A stretch of 64,000 nt of DNA from Actinacidiphila guanduensis (lineage in GTDB: Bacteria > Actinomycetota > Actinomycetes > Streptomycetales > Streptomycetaceae), in the NCBI RefSeq assembly GCF_900103985.1, contig NZ_FNIE01000004.1:1-64000 (forward strand), read 5' to 3'. Below are positions 52,397-61,249 of the stretch, in pieces. Numbering within the stretch: the first letter of the stretch is position 1; each line of letters begins with the position of its first letter. The translations under genes were made by a program, and so were the position numbers. A model generated the notes under the pieces. That model was not told where the DNA came from. It saw only the letters and a program-made list of their open reading frames with translations, and did not search any database.

Positions 52397-53701
52397 GTGG
52401 CCACTACCTCGCTCCCCCGGGCGTCCAATCGCAGCGCGGTCCTCGCGGCCCTGCTGTCCGGCGCCCAGATGGACCGTCAGAAACTCATCGCGGACACCGG
52501 TCTCAGCCGGGCGACGGTGTTCCGCATCGTCGACGACCTGATGGACGACGAACTCGTCCACGAGGGCGGCAGACTGGTACGCGAAGGTCGGGGCCGGCAG
52601 TCCACCGCCGTCGGGTTCAACGCCCGCTCGGCCCTGGTCTGCGGAATCGACCTCGGCGGCACCAACTGCCGGGTGGTGGTCGCCGACGCGCTCGGCCGCG
52701 CGCTCATCCGGAGCCGGGGCGCGACACCGCGGGACGCGACGGCCGGGGAGCTCGCCGGCTGGGTGGCCGACCGGATCGCCGGCCTGGTGGCCGCCCACGG
52801 CGGCGGGACCCCGCTGCGCGCGGTCTCCATCGGCGTGCCCGGCGTGGTCAGCGGCGACGGCCGCACCGTGCTCGCGTCGCACAATCTCGGCCAGATCCGG
52901 GGCACCGCATTCGTCGAGGCGCTGTCCGGTGCGGTCGGGGTGCCGCTCACGGTCGGCAACGACTCCAACGTCGCCCTGCTGGGCGAACTCCAGTACGGTT
53001 CGCTGCCGGACCGGGAGACCGCGGTCCTGCTGGCTATGGGCACCGGCCTCGGCGCCGCCGTCTCCATGGACGGCCGGGTGCTCGTCGGCGAGCAGGGGCT
53101 GCTCGGCGAGTTCGGCCGGCTCCCGCTGCCCGGCCGCCACGAGCGGCTGCGCGATCTGCTCTCCGGCGCCGACCTGGTGGCCCTGGCCCGCGGGCGCGGT
53201 GCCGAAGTGACGCGGGCACAGGAGCTGTTCGCCGAGCCGGCGAAGCACGCCGCGCTGCTCGCCGAGGTCCGCGAGGCGCTGACCCACCTGGTGTCGATCG
53301 TCGCGCTCGCCTACGAGCCGCGCACGGTCGTGCTGACCGGCGGGTTCTCGGCGTCCTTCGACGCCAGGACGCTGAACGCGATCGGCGACGAGGTCGCCGA
53401 CGCGGTCGGGGTCCGCAGCGTCGTCCGGCACTCCGGCCTCGGCGACTCGGCCGGGCTGCTGGGCGCGATGGCGTCCTCGCTCGGCCGGCTCTACGACGAG
53501 CTCGGCATCAGCGCCGAGCACGCCGCGACCATCGACGTCGACCGCCTCACGGTGGTCGAGCGCCTCGCCGCCTGCCCCACGGCCGACACGGACCCGGCCG
53601 GCCCCCCGAGCCGCACCACGGATGCCCCGGCTCCCCCGGCGCACCGCACAGGCCCCGACGACGGAGAAGACCCGGAAGACAGCGAAAGGCGAGAAGGGTG
53701 A
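52397..53701 (+). CDS. ROK-family transcriptional regulator
   Basis: Encodes 434 aa from GTG 52397 with GAGGAAAT as ribosome binding site. An N-terminal winged HTH (MDRQKLIADTGLSRATVFRIVDDLMDDEL) precedes the ROK domain: GIDLGGTNCRVVV, SIGVPGVV, VGNDSNVALLGE and ATGTGLGAAV-like AMGTGLGAAVSMDG. The zinc-binding CxCGxxGC segment that follows GELGH in ROK kinases is absent (GEFGRLPLPGRHERL), so it is a regulator, not a sugar kinase. Its stop overlaps or abuts the binding-protein gene. In such operons ROK proteins respond to the transported sugar. Confidence 0.9.
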   Translation: MATTSLPRASNRSAVLAALLSGAQMDRQKLIADTGLSRATVFRIVDDLMDDELVHEGGRLVREGRGRQSTAVGFNARSALVCGIDLGGTNCRVVVADALGRALIRSRGATPRDATAGELAGWVADRIAGLVAAHGGGTPLRAVSIGVPGVVSGDGRTVLASHNLGQIRGTAFVEALSGAVGVPLTVGNDSNVALLGELQYGSLPDRETAVLLAMGTGLGAAVSMDGRVLVGEQGLLGEFGRLPLPGRHERLRDLLSGADLVALARGRGAEVTRAQELFAEPAKHAALLAEVREALTHLVSIVALAYEPRTVVLTGGFSASFDARTLNAIGDEVADAVGVRSVVRHSGLGDSAGLLGAMASSLGRLYDELGISAEHAATIDVDRLTVVERLAACPTADTDPAGPPSRTTDAPAPPAHRTGPDDGEDPEDSERREG

Positions 53702-53706
53702 CAAAG

Positions 53707-55002
53707 ATGAGAAGGATGAACCGTGCACGGTGGCGTCACGCGCTCACGGCGGTCCCGGTCCTGGCGCTCGCGCTCACGGCCTGCGGCGGCGGCAGCGGCG
53801 GCTCGGCCAGCTCCGACGGCACGCTGACGGTCTGGATGATGACCGGCGGGCCGGGCGACAGCCCGCTGATCAAGGACGTCGACGCGGAGTTCGCCAAGAA
53901 GTACCCGGACATGAAGGTGGACGTCCAGATCCAGCAGTGGGACGGCATCGCCACCAAGATCACCACCGCGCTGGCCGGCGGCAACCCGCCGGACATCGTG
54001 GAGATGGGCAACACCCAGACCCCGCTGCAGACCTACTCGGGGGGCCTGGCCGACCTCACCGCCGACAAGAGCACCTTCGAGGACTCCGCAGGGTGGCTGT
54101 CCGGCCTCGCGACCCCGTCCACCTACGACGGCAAGCTCTACGCGGCTCCGCTCTACGGCGGCACCAAGGTCGTGATGTACAACAAGAAGCTCTTCACCGC
54201 CGCGGGCATCACCCGGTTGCCGACGACGATCGGCGAACTCCAGCAGGACTGCGGGAAGCTCGCCGCGGCGAACAAGAACGTGGCGAACTTCTCCGGCTTC
54301 TACCTGCCGGGCCAGTACTGGTTCAACGGCATGCCCTTCCTCTTCGCCAAGGGCGGCACGATCGCCACCCGGAAGAACGGCGCCTGGCAGGCGCAGATGT
54401 CCTCGCCCGCGAACCAGGCCGGCCTGGCGGCCTGGCGGACCTTCCAGAACACCTGCTCCACCAGGTCCTCGGTCGGCGTCAACACCGACAGCCCCGACCA
54501 GGACCAGCTGTTCGCCGACGGCAAGGCGGCAATGGAGTACGTCAAGGCGTGGGAACCGGCCGCCGTGCTGCAGAAGAACCCCGCCCTCAAGGACGACATC
54601 GGCTTCTTCGCCCTGCCCGGCTACACCGCGGACGCCCCCATGCCGGTGATCGTCTCCGGCTCGACCATCGGCATAGCCGCCGACAGCCCGGACAAGAAGC
54701 CCGCCGAGGACTGGCTGCGGATCATCACCGGCAAGGCGTTCCAGCAGGAGATGGCCCTCAAGCTCGACCTGCTGCCGATCTCCCCGGACTTCACCCCGGC
54801 CGGAGTGCCCGAGCAGCTGGCCGTCGCCTCGCAGGCGGCGAAGAACAGCCACCCGCTGCCGAACAGTCCGGGCGAGGCGACGCTGGAGACCGAGCGGTAC
54901 AACGAGCAGTTCTTCTCGAAGATCGCAGCCGGCGGCGACATCGCCAAGGCGTCCGCGGACTACGACAAGCATGCCACCGCCGCCTTCAACGCGCTGCACT
55001 AG
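53707..55002 (+). CDS. Sugar ABC transporter substrate-binding lipoprotein
   Basis: Encodes 431 aa from ATG 53707; GTG 53698 overlaps the ROK stop as an alternative, but GAAGGG sits 8 bases before the ATG. A lipoprotein signal ends in LTAC (Cys26), followed by a GGGSGGSAS linker. The extracytoplasmic domain shows LTVWMMTGG, PDMKVDVQIQQWDGIATKIT, APLYGGTKVVMYNKKLF and EYVKAWEPAAVL, typical of carbohydrate-binding proteins of class CUT1. With its two permeases it lacks an ATPase, which CUT1 systems in actinomycetes borrow from a shared protein such as MsiK. Confidence 0.95.
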   Translation: MRRMNRARWRHALTAVPVLALALTACGGGSGGSASSDGTLTVWMMTGGPGDSPLIKDVDAEFAKKYPDMKVDVQIQQWDGIATKITTALAGGNPPDIVEMGNTQTPLQTYSGGLADLTADKSTFEDSAGWLSGLATPSTYDGKLYAAPLYGGTKVVMYNKKLFTAAGITRLPTTIGELQQDCGKLAAANKNVANFSGFYLPGQYWFNGMPFLFAKGGTIATRKNGAWQAQMSSPANQAGLAAWRTFQNTCSTRSSVGVNTDSPDQDQLFADGKAAMEYVKAWEPAAVLQKNPALKDDIGFFALPGYTADAPMPVIVSGSTIGIAADSPDKKPAEDWLRIITGKAFQQEMALKLDLLPISPDFTPAGVPEQLAVASQAAKNSHPLPNSPGEATLETERYNEQFFSKIAAGGDIAKASADYDKHATAAFNALH

Positions 55003-55018
55003 CACCCCTGGGACCCCG

Positions 55019-55999
55019 ATGGCAATCACCGAGAAGCGGAGCGCGGCGCGCGCTCCGGGCCGGCCCCGCCCACGGCCGAAGGGCCGGCCCGGCGGCGCCC
55101 GGCGGCGGATGCTGCCGTGGGCGATGATCGCCCCCGCGGCGGCCGCCCTGATCCTCATCCAGGGCTACCCCCTGGCGCGGCTGCTGGTGCTGTCCACCCA
55201 GAACTTCGGTCCGCGCTCCCTGTTCACCGGGCAGGCGGACTTCGTCGGCGCGGACAACTTCACCGCGCTGTTCGGCGATCCCGACTTCCGGGCGGTGCTG
55301 CTGCGCACGCTGGTCTTCACCGTGGTGTGCGTCGCGCTGCTGATGGTGCTCGGTTTCCTCCTGTCCCACCTGCTCACCGGCGTCTCGCCGTGGGCGCGGG
55401 TGGTCACCACCGTCTCGCTGGTCCTGGTGTGGGCGATGCCGATGGTGGCGGCCACCTTGGTGTGGCAGTGGATGTACCAGCCGCAGTACGGCGTGGCCAA
55501 CTGGCTGCTGACCAAGCTGCGGGTGTTCGGCGACCTGACCGCGTACGACTGGTTCTCCCACCCCGACCAGGCCCTCGGGCTGGTGATCCTGCTCACCGTG
55601 TGGAAGGGCCTGCCGTTCGTCGCGCTGACCCTGTTCGCGGCGCGCGGGCAGATCCCCGAGCCGCTGTACGAGGCGGCGCGGCTCGACGGTGCCGGCACCC
55701 TGCAGACGTTCCGGCACATCACGGTGCCGATCCTGCGTCCGGTGCTGGGCATCCTGACGCTGCTTGAGGTGATCTGGTCGGTGAACTCCTTCACCCCGAT
55801 CTGGGTGCTCACCCAGGGCGGCCCGGACGGCCGGACCACGACCCTCGGGGTGTACGCGTACGTGACCGCGTTCAGCCGCAACGACTACGGCAGCGGCGCG
55901 TCCGTCGCGGTGGTGACCGTGCTGATCCTCGCCGTGCTCTCTATCGCCTACGTCCGCAGGCTCGCCGACCAGGGGGACGAGCAGGGAGGACCGGCATGA
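55019..55999 (+). CDS. ABC sugar permease, first subunit
   Basis: Encodes 326 aa from ATG 55019. Six membrane helices can be traced (for example MLPWAMIAPAAAALILI and LVFTVVCVALLMVLGFLL). The ATPase-contact EAA loop is EAARLDGAGTLQTFRHITVP. MalF-like membrane component of the CUT1 transporter encoded by the flanking genes. It ends with a stop that overlaps the next start by four bases. Confidence 0.95.
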   Translation: MAITEKRSAARAPGRPRPRPKGRPGGARRRMLPWAMIAPAAAALILIQGYPLARLLVLSTQNFGPRSLFTGQADFVGADNFTALFGDPDFRAVLLRTLVFTVVCVALLMVLGFLLSHLLTGVSPWARVVTTVSLVLVWAMPMVAATLVWQWMYQPQYGVANWLLTKLRVFGDLTAYDWFSHPDQALGLVILLTVWKGLPFVALTLFAARGQIPEPLYEAARLDGAGTLQTFRHITVPILRPVLGILTLLEVIWSVNSFTPIWVLTQGGPDGRTTTLGVYAYVTAFSRNDYGSGASVAVVTVLILAVLSIAYVRRLADQGDEQGGPA

Positions 56000-56838
56000 G
56001 CGCGCACCCGACCCCGGCGCGGCGCCGCCGCGCCGTCAACAACACGATCGCAGTGGCGGTCTCGGCGGTGATGCTGTTCCCCGTCTACTGGATGGTGGCC
56101 ACCGCGTTCAAGCCGAGCGGGAAGATCCTCAGTGCGGTACCGCAGTTCTTCCCGTGGCCGATCAGCCTCGGCAACTTCCAGCGGGCGCTGGCCAAACCGC
56201 ACTTCTGGGTGTTCGTCCGCAACTCGCTGACGGTGACGCTCTCCTCGGTGGCACTCTCCCTCGTCATCGCGCTCTTCGCCGCCATCGCCATCGCCCGTTT
56301 CCGGTTCGCCGGGCGGAAGGTGCTGCTGGCGATCCTGGTGCTGGTGCAGATGATCCCGGCGGCGGCGATGGTCATCCCCGTCTACCTCATGCTCCGCTCC
56401 ATCGGCGCGCTGGACTTCGTGCCCGGCCTGATCCTCACCTACATGACGTTCGTGCTGCCGTTCACGATCTGGACGCTGCGCGGCTTCGTGGACGGGGTCC
56501 CGGTGGAACTGGAGGAGGCGGCGCTGGTGGACGGCTGCGGCCGGTTCCAGATGTACGTCCGGGTGCTGCTGCCGCTGCTCATGCCGGGCATCGTGGCCAC
56601 CTCGATCTTCGCCTTCGTCAACGCGTGGGACGACTACCTCTTCGCCTACGTGATCATGAAGTCGCAGAACAACTACACGCTGCCGGTATGGCTGGTGTCC
56701 TTCAGAACCGCCGAGAGCGTGGACTACGGCGCCATGATCGCCGCCTCCACCATCTTCTCGCTCCCGGTACTGGTCTTCTTCCTCCTGGTGCAGCGCCGGC
56801 TGGTGGGCGGCATGACCAACGGCGCGGTCAAGGGATGA
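55996..56838 (+). CDS. ABC sugar permease, second subunit
   Basis: Encodes 280 aa, start overlapping the previous stop (ATGA). MalG-like with six helices and the EAA loop EEAALVDGCGRFQMYVRVLLP. Together with the previous subunit it forms the membrane channel for the sugar bound by the 53707 lipoprotein. A gap of 135 bases then separates it from the glycosidase gene. Confidence 0.95.
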   Translation: MSAHPTPARRRRAVNNTIAVAVSAVMLFPVYWMVATAFKPSGKILSAVPQFFPWPISLGNFQRALAKPHFWVFVRNSLTVTLSSVALSLVIALFAAIAIARFRFAGRKVLLAILVLVQMIPAAAMVIPVYLMLRSIGALDFVPGLILTYMTFVLPFTIWTLRGFVDGVPVELEEAALVDGCGRFQMYVRVLLPLLMPGIVATSIFAFVNAWDDYLFAYVIMKSQNNYTLPVWLVSFRTAESVDYGAMIAASTIFSLPVLVFFLLVQRRLVGGMTNGAVKG

Positions 56839-56973
56839 CCACGGCACCCCCTCTCCCTGCCCGCGCCCGGCCGTCCGCGTCCCCCGCCGGCCCCCCTCCA
56901 CCGTCCTGCACCGTCCTGCACCCCTCGCACCCCCGTACCCGCTGAATCCCCCGATCCGAGAAGTGAGGACTCC

Positions 56974-58443
56974 ATGACCGAACTGTCGCGCCTCGCCCAC
57001 GGCGTGCTGTTCCCCGCGCTGGGCCGCCGGACCGTGCCGCGGTGGGCGCGCGCCCGGGTCGCGGAAGGGCTGGGCGGCTTCGTGCTCTTCGGCAAGGACA
57101 TCGCCTCCGCCGAGCAGTTGCGCGAACTCACCGACGGCCTGCACGCGCTGCGCGACCACGTCCTGCTCGCGGTGGACGAGGAGGGCGGCGACGTCAACCG
57201 CCTGGAGGCGTACGGCGGTACGTCGGTGCCCGGCAACCACGCGCTCGGCCGGCTCGACGACCCCGAGCTCACCCGGCAGGCCGCCCACCAGATCGGGCTC
57301 TCCCTGGTGGAGGCCGGCATCGACTGGGACCTGGCGCCCGCGGTGGACACCGCCGTCAACCCGCTGAGCCCGAACGGCATCCGCTGCTTCGGCGCGGACC
57401 GCGCGTTGGTGGCCCGGCACGCGGCCGCGTGGGTGGAGGGGCTCCAGGCGGCGGGCGTCAGCGCCTGCGCCAAGCACTTCCCCGGCCACGGGCTCAGCTC
57501 CACCGACGCGCACCTGGGCACCCCGACCGTGGACCTGTCCCGGCAGGAGCTGGTCGACCACTACCTCGACCCGTTCCGGGCGGCCGTCGCGGCCGGTGTG
57601 GACAGCATCATGGTCTCCCACGTGCTGCTCACCCAACTGGACTCCGTGCCGGCCACGATCAGCCCGGCGGTGCTCACCGGGCTGCTGCGCGGCGAACTCG
57701 GCTACGACGGGGTGGTCATCACCGACGCCCTGGAGATGCACGGGATCAGCGACGTCGCCAAGCTGCCCGAGGCCGCGGTCCGGGCGATCGCGGCGGGCGC
57801 GGACGCCCTGTGCCTGGGCGCGTGGGCGTTCGGCGACGACGTGGACGCCGCCGCGGCGGCCCTGGTCACGGCCGTCGAGGACGGCACCTTGCCGGAGGAG
57901 CGGCTGCGCGAGGCCAACGCCAGGATCGCGAAGCTCGGCACCCGGCGGCGGCCGGCCAAAGCCGCCCACGACGACTCGGTGGGGGCCCGGCTCGCCCGGC
58001 AGGTGCTGGAGGTGCACGGCGACCCCGTACTGCGCGGCGACCGCGCCCTGGTGGTCCGGCTCGACCCGACGCACTCGCCCGCGCAGGGCGGCGCCGCATG
58101 GGGCGTCGAGGAGCCGCTGCGCGCCGCGGGCGTCGAGGTGGAGGCGCTGTCGGTGGCCGGGGACACGTACAACGCCGAAGGCATGATCAAGGCCGAGATC
58201 GGGCTGTACCTGGAGGAGTTCGGGCCCGGGGCGGACGTGGTGCTGCTGGTCCGCAGCCCGCACCGCTTCCCGTGGCAGGCCCCGGTCCTCGCCGAGCTGC
58301 TGGCCAGGCACCCGGACTGCGTGGTGGTCGACATGGGCGTACCCGGCACCGACTTCGCCGGATTCCGCGGCTGGGTGCGCACCTTCGGCGCCTCGCGGGT
58401 CTGCACCGCCGCGGCGGTGGACGCCCTGCTGGCACGGCGGTGA
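56974..58443 (+). CDS. Glycoside hydrolase family 3 beta-N-acetylhexosaminidase
   Basis: Encodes 489 aa from ATG 56974 with GTGAGGA as ribosome binding site. NagZ-type landmarks are present: GGFVLFGKDIAS, LAVDEEGGDVNRL, KHFPGHG (167-173) followed by SSTDAH that supplies the His/Asp dyad, and VITDALEMHGI with the nucleophile Asp251. No signal peptide is seen, so the enzyme is cytoplasmic and would cleave N-acetylglucosaminides imported by the upstream transporter. It has a C-terminal domain of about 150 residues with a conserved DTYNAEG and VVLLVRSPHRFPWQ. Confidence 0.9.
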   Translation: MTELSRLAHGVLFPALGRRTVPRWARARVAEGLGGFVLFGKDIASAEQLRELTDGLHALRDHVLLAVDEEGGDVNRLEAYGGTSVPGNHALGRLDDPELTRQAAHQIGLSLVEAGIDWDLAPAVDTAVNPLSPNGIRCFGADRALVARHAAAWVEGLQAAGVSACAKHFPGHGLSSTDAHLGTPTVDLSRQELVDHYLDPFRAAVAAGVDSIMVSHVLLTQLDSVPATISPAVLTGLLRGELGYDGVVITDALEMHGISDVAKLPEAAVRAIAAGADALCLGAWAFGDDVDAAAAALVTAVEDGTLPEERLREANARIAKLGTRRRPAKAAHDDSVGARLARQVLEVHGDPVLRGDRALVVRLDPTHSPAQGGAAWGVEEPLRAAGVEVEALSVAGDTYNAEGMIKAEIGLYLEEFGPGADVVLLVRSPHRFPWQAPVLAELLARHPDCVVVDMGVPGTDFAGFRGWVRTFGASRVCTAAAVDALLARR

Positions 58444-59732
58444 CGGCTCCGAGCGATCCGCCCGCGCCGGACCCGGCCAGGTCCCGCGCGGGCGGCGCCC
58501 GCGACGGACACCTGCTCGTCGGGGGGCGGTTCGCGACCGCACACGGGGTGGTGTCCGGGTGGCTGCTGGTCCGCGGCGGGCTGATCCACTCCCTGGGGGC
58601 CGGCCCACCGCCCGCGGTGGACGAACCGGCGCTGGACCTCGCGGGGCGGCTGGTCGTGCCCGGCTTCGTGGACCCGCACTGCCACGGCGGGGCCGGCCAC
58701 TCCGTCTACACCGGGAACCCGGACGACGTACGGGCGGCCGCGGCCGCCCACCTCGCACGCGGCACCACCACGATGCTGGCCTCGGTGGCGAGCATCGACC
58801 CGCCGGCGATGGCCGCCGCGGTACAGGCCGTCGCCGAGGTGATCGAGGACGGCTCGGCACCGAACCTGGTGGGCATCCACCTGGAAGGGCCCTTCCTGTC
58901 CCCCGCCCGGCGCGGCGCGCAGACCGCCACCGCGCTGCGCGCGCCGGATCCCGCCGTGCTGCGTCCGCTCCTGACCGCGGCCCGCGGGCACGCCGTGTCG
59001 ATGACCGTGGCACCCGAACTCCCGGGCGCGCTGCGGCTGATCGAGCAGTACGCCGGGCAACTCGTCCTGTCCCTCGGGCACACCGACGCACCCGCGGACA
59101 CCTTCACCCGGGCAGTGGACGCGGGCGCCCGCTCGGTCACCCATCTGTTCAACGCGATGCCGCCACTGGAGCACCGGGCGCCGGGCCCCGTAGCGGCGGC
59201 ACTGCTCGATCCCCGGCTGAGCTGCGAACTGATCCTGGACGGCCGGCACCTCGCCGACGACACCGTCCGGCTGGCACACCGCATCGCCGGCGCGGAGCGG
59301 CTGATGCTGGTCAGCGACGCCATGCCGGCCGCGGGGCTCGGAGATGGCGACTACCGGTTCGCCGACCGGGAGGTGACCGTGAGCGACGGAGTCGCGCGGC
59401 TGCGCGGCACCGGCACCGGCACCGGCACCGGCACCGGCACCCTCGCAGGATCCACCCTCTTCGTGGCCGAGGCATTCCGCCGGGCAGTCGACGTCGTCGG
59501 CCTGCCCACGGCCGACGCCGCCCGGATGGCCGCGGGCACCGCCGCCCGCCTCCTCGGCCTCACCGACCGCGGAACACTGCGCCCGGGCCTGCGGGCCGAC
59601 CTGGTGGAGCTCGACGACGATCTGCACCCGGCCCGGGTCTGGCTGGCAGGCCGTGCGGTCACCGACCTCCCGGGGCGGGCCGCTTGCAGGGTGACGCACC
59701 AGCCGGAGCAGCCGGCGCAACGGCGGACGTGA
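58440..59732 (+). CDS. nagA: N-acetylglucosamine-6-phosphate deacetylase
   Basis: Encodes 430 aa from GTG 58440, overlapping the previous stop. Metal-binding and catalytic landmarks: VPGFVDPHCHGG (His80, His82), GIHLEGPFLSP (Glu), SLGHTDAP and THLFNAMPPLEHR, and the general-base region VSDAMPAAG. It removes the acetyl group from GlcNAc-6-P. It follows the hexosaminidase and the sugar transporter, so the operon imports and degrades a GlcNAc-containing sugar. A CGGCAC repeat (59405-59440) lengthens a Gly-Thr run just before the conserved GTLAGS. Confidence 0.9.
   Translation: MTAPSDPPAPDPARSRAGGARDGHLLVGGRFATAHGVVSGWLLVRGGLIHSLGAGPPPAVDEPALDLAGRLVVPGFVDPHCHGGAGHSVYTGNPDDVRAAAAAHLARGTTTMLASVASIDPPAMAAAVQAVAEVIEDGSAPNLVGIHLEGPFLSPARRGAQTATALRAPDPAVLRPLLTAARGHAVSMTVAPELPGALRLIEQYAGQLVLSLGHTDAPADTFTRAVDAGARSVTHLFNAMPPLEHRAPGPVAAALLDPRLSCELILDGRHLADDTVRLAHRIAGAERLMLVSDAMPAAGLGDGDYRFADREVTVSDGVARLRGTGTGTGTGTGTLAGSTLFVAEAFRRAVDVVGLPTADAARMAAGTAARLLGLTDRGTLRPGLRADLVELDDDLHPARVWLAGRAVTDLPGRAACRVTHQPEQPAQRRT
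59405..59440. repeat. Hexanucleotide repeat (CGGCAC)6 within nagA
   Basis: Six perfect CGGCAC units encode alternating Gly and Thr in the segment LRGTGTGTGTGTGTLAGS. Family members usually have only one GTLAGS here, so it is probably an expansion by replication slippage. It stays in frame. Confidence 0.9.
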
Positions 59733-60047
59733 CCACCCAACGCACCGCCCACCGCGGCCCTCCCGGCGCCCGGTGCCGTACGGTCCGCAGGCCGTTGCTT
59801 CATCCCGTATCGAAGGGGCCGCCCCCAACCCGCGCGACCGCCCAACGCGAGCCCGCGCCCGTGCCCCAGGGCGAGCGATGACCCGCGCACCCGCGGAGGC
59901 CTACGCCCGGGGCGTCCGGCGAGACGACGCCGGCGGAGGCTGACGCGCCGGTCCGCACCGAGAGAGGACGCCGTCAGGGCCGCAGCAGGCCCGCCGGACG
60001 CCGCCTCGATGACCGGATGCGGGCGCGCCGCTACCCGTCGGACATCC
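59733..60047. other. Convergent intergenic stretch, 315 bases
   Basis: No gene or clear hairpin terminator is seen between nagA and the hydrolase at 60048. Confidence 0.4.
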
Positions 60048-60842
60048 CTACCGGGCGAGGAATGGCTGCAGGGCGGCCAGGAGTTCGGCCGGCGCGTCCA
60101 GGGCCACGAGGTGGGCGGCAGTGGGGAACTCCACCAGAACGGCACCGGGGATCCCGGCGGCATAGCGGCGGGCAATGTCGCGGAAGTCCTCGACGTCCAG
60201 GGCGCCCACACCCACCAGCACAGGCACGGACACGGCGGCCAGGTCGCCGCCCGCCGGGCCTTTCGAGTACTCCCCCACGACGGCCTGGTTGGCCAACGAG
60301 GTCCGCAACGGGCCGCGGAGCCGGTCGGCCAGGCCGTCCGGCACCTCGTCCCAGCCGCGGGCAGGCCCACGCAGCCACATGTCCAGGTTGACGCGGACGG
60401 CCGCGTCCAGGTCGCCGGCCTCCAAAGCGGCGGTCTCGGCCTCGTCGTAGGCGACCATCTCCCCCGACCACGGGTAGCCCGGCCAGGGCGCGGCAAGGAT
60501 CGCCAGGGAATGCACCCGGTCGGGGTGGGTGAGCGTGAAGTCCACGGCCACGCGGCCGCCCCAGGACGCACCGACCAGCCGAACACGGTCGTGGCCGAGA
60601 TGGTCCAGCAGGCACCGCAGGTCGTCGGTCTCACTGAAAGGCCCGGCCGGCGGCGCGGACGCGCCGAAGCCACGCAGGTCGTAGCGGACCACGCGGTACC
60701 GCTCCGCGAGAGCGGGCACCACCGCATCCCACATGCGATGGTCGGCCACCCCGGCGTGTACGAGCACGACCGGCGGCCCGTCACCGACCACATCGTAGGA
60801 GAGGTACCCGAGACCATCACTCAATGTGCGCACGCCCGCCAT
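60048..60842 (-). CDS. Alpha/beta hydrolase
   Basis: Encodes 264 aa from ATG 60842 (MAGVRTLSDGLGYLSYDVV). Landmarks of the fold: VVLVHAGVADHRMWD (oxyanion region), RVVRYDLRGFGASAPP, the nucleophile elbow GASWGG, the acid in GVGALDVEDF and the final His in PTAAHLVAL. The length is standard. It is cytoplasmic (no signal) and its substrate is unknown. Confidence 0.9.
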   Translation of the reverse strand: MAGVRTLSDGLGYLSYDVVGDGPPVVLVHAGVADHRMWDAVVPALAERYRVVRYDLRGFGASAPPAGPFSETDDLRCLLDHLGHDRVRLVGASWGGRVAVDFTLTHPDRVHSLAILAAPWPGYPWSGEMVAYDEAETAALEAGDLDAAVRVNLDMWLRGPARGWDEVPDGLADRLRGPLRTSLANQAVVGEYSKGPAGGDLAAVSVPVLVGVGALDVEDFRDIARRYAAGIPGAVLVEFPTAAHLVALDAPAELLAALQPFLAR

Positions 60843-60945
60843 GCTCCCAGCCGCCCCCGCGGGCACCAACCGCTTATCGCGACCGTGTCAGCCATGCCGG
60901 CCACGCCGCCCATGCCAGCTATTCCGCGCGGGACCGGCGAACCCC

Positions 60946-61110
60946 CGCACCGCGTACAACAAGTCCTCCTGGGCGCGCTACCTCAACGGCCGGCAGTTCG
61001 CGCCCCGCGACGCCGTCGAGACGCTGTGCGCCCTGGCGGGGCAGCTACCGGGACTCCTCATGGCGCTGTGGGAACTGGCCGACCCGGAGTGGAGCGGCCG
61101 CCACAGGACG
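60946..61110 (+). pseudogene. Remnant of an XRE-type regulator N-terminus
   Basis: The frame reads TAYNKSSWARYLNGRQFAPR, DAVETLCALAGQLPG and LLMALWELADPEWSGRHRT, the block after the HTH in a large family of Streptomyces XRE regulators (S.SSWERYLNGK..PP..AVE.LC...G.....LLALWELAD.EWSGR). The HTH itself and the C-terminal sensor region are missing. The rest of 60843-61249 shows nothing else. Confidence 0.6.
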
Positions 61111-61249
61111 TCGGCCGCGCCGCCACCACCCCCCAACCAGCCGACCGGCGGCGCGGTTCGTCCCCGCACCTCCTTGATCTGCCGGGCCCGTCCGGGACCC
61201 GACCGGCCGACGTCCGGCCCCGTAGCGCCGGACCGCGGCAGGCGACGGT

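Noticed and set aside
55948..59091. A 1047-codon minus-strand open frame across the permease, hexosaminidase and nagA genes
   Set aside because: Low-complexity Arg/Pro/Gly composition and overlap with three clearly real genes make it a shadow frame.
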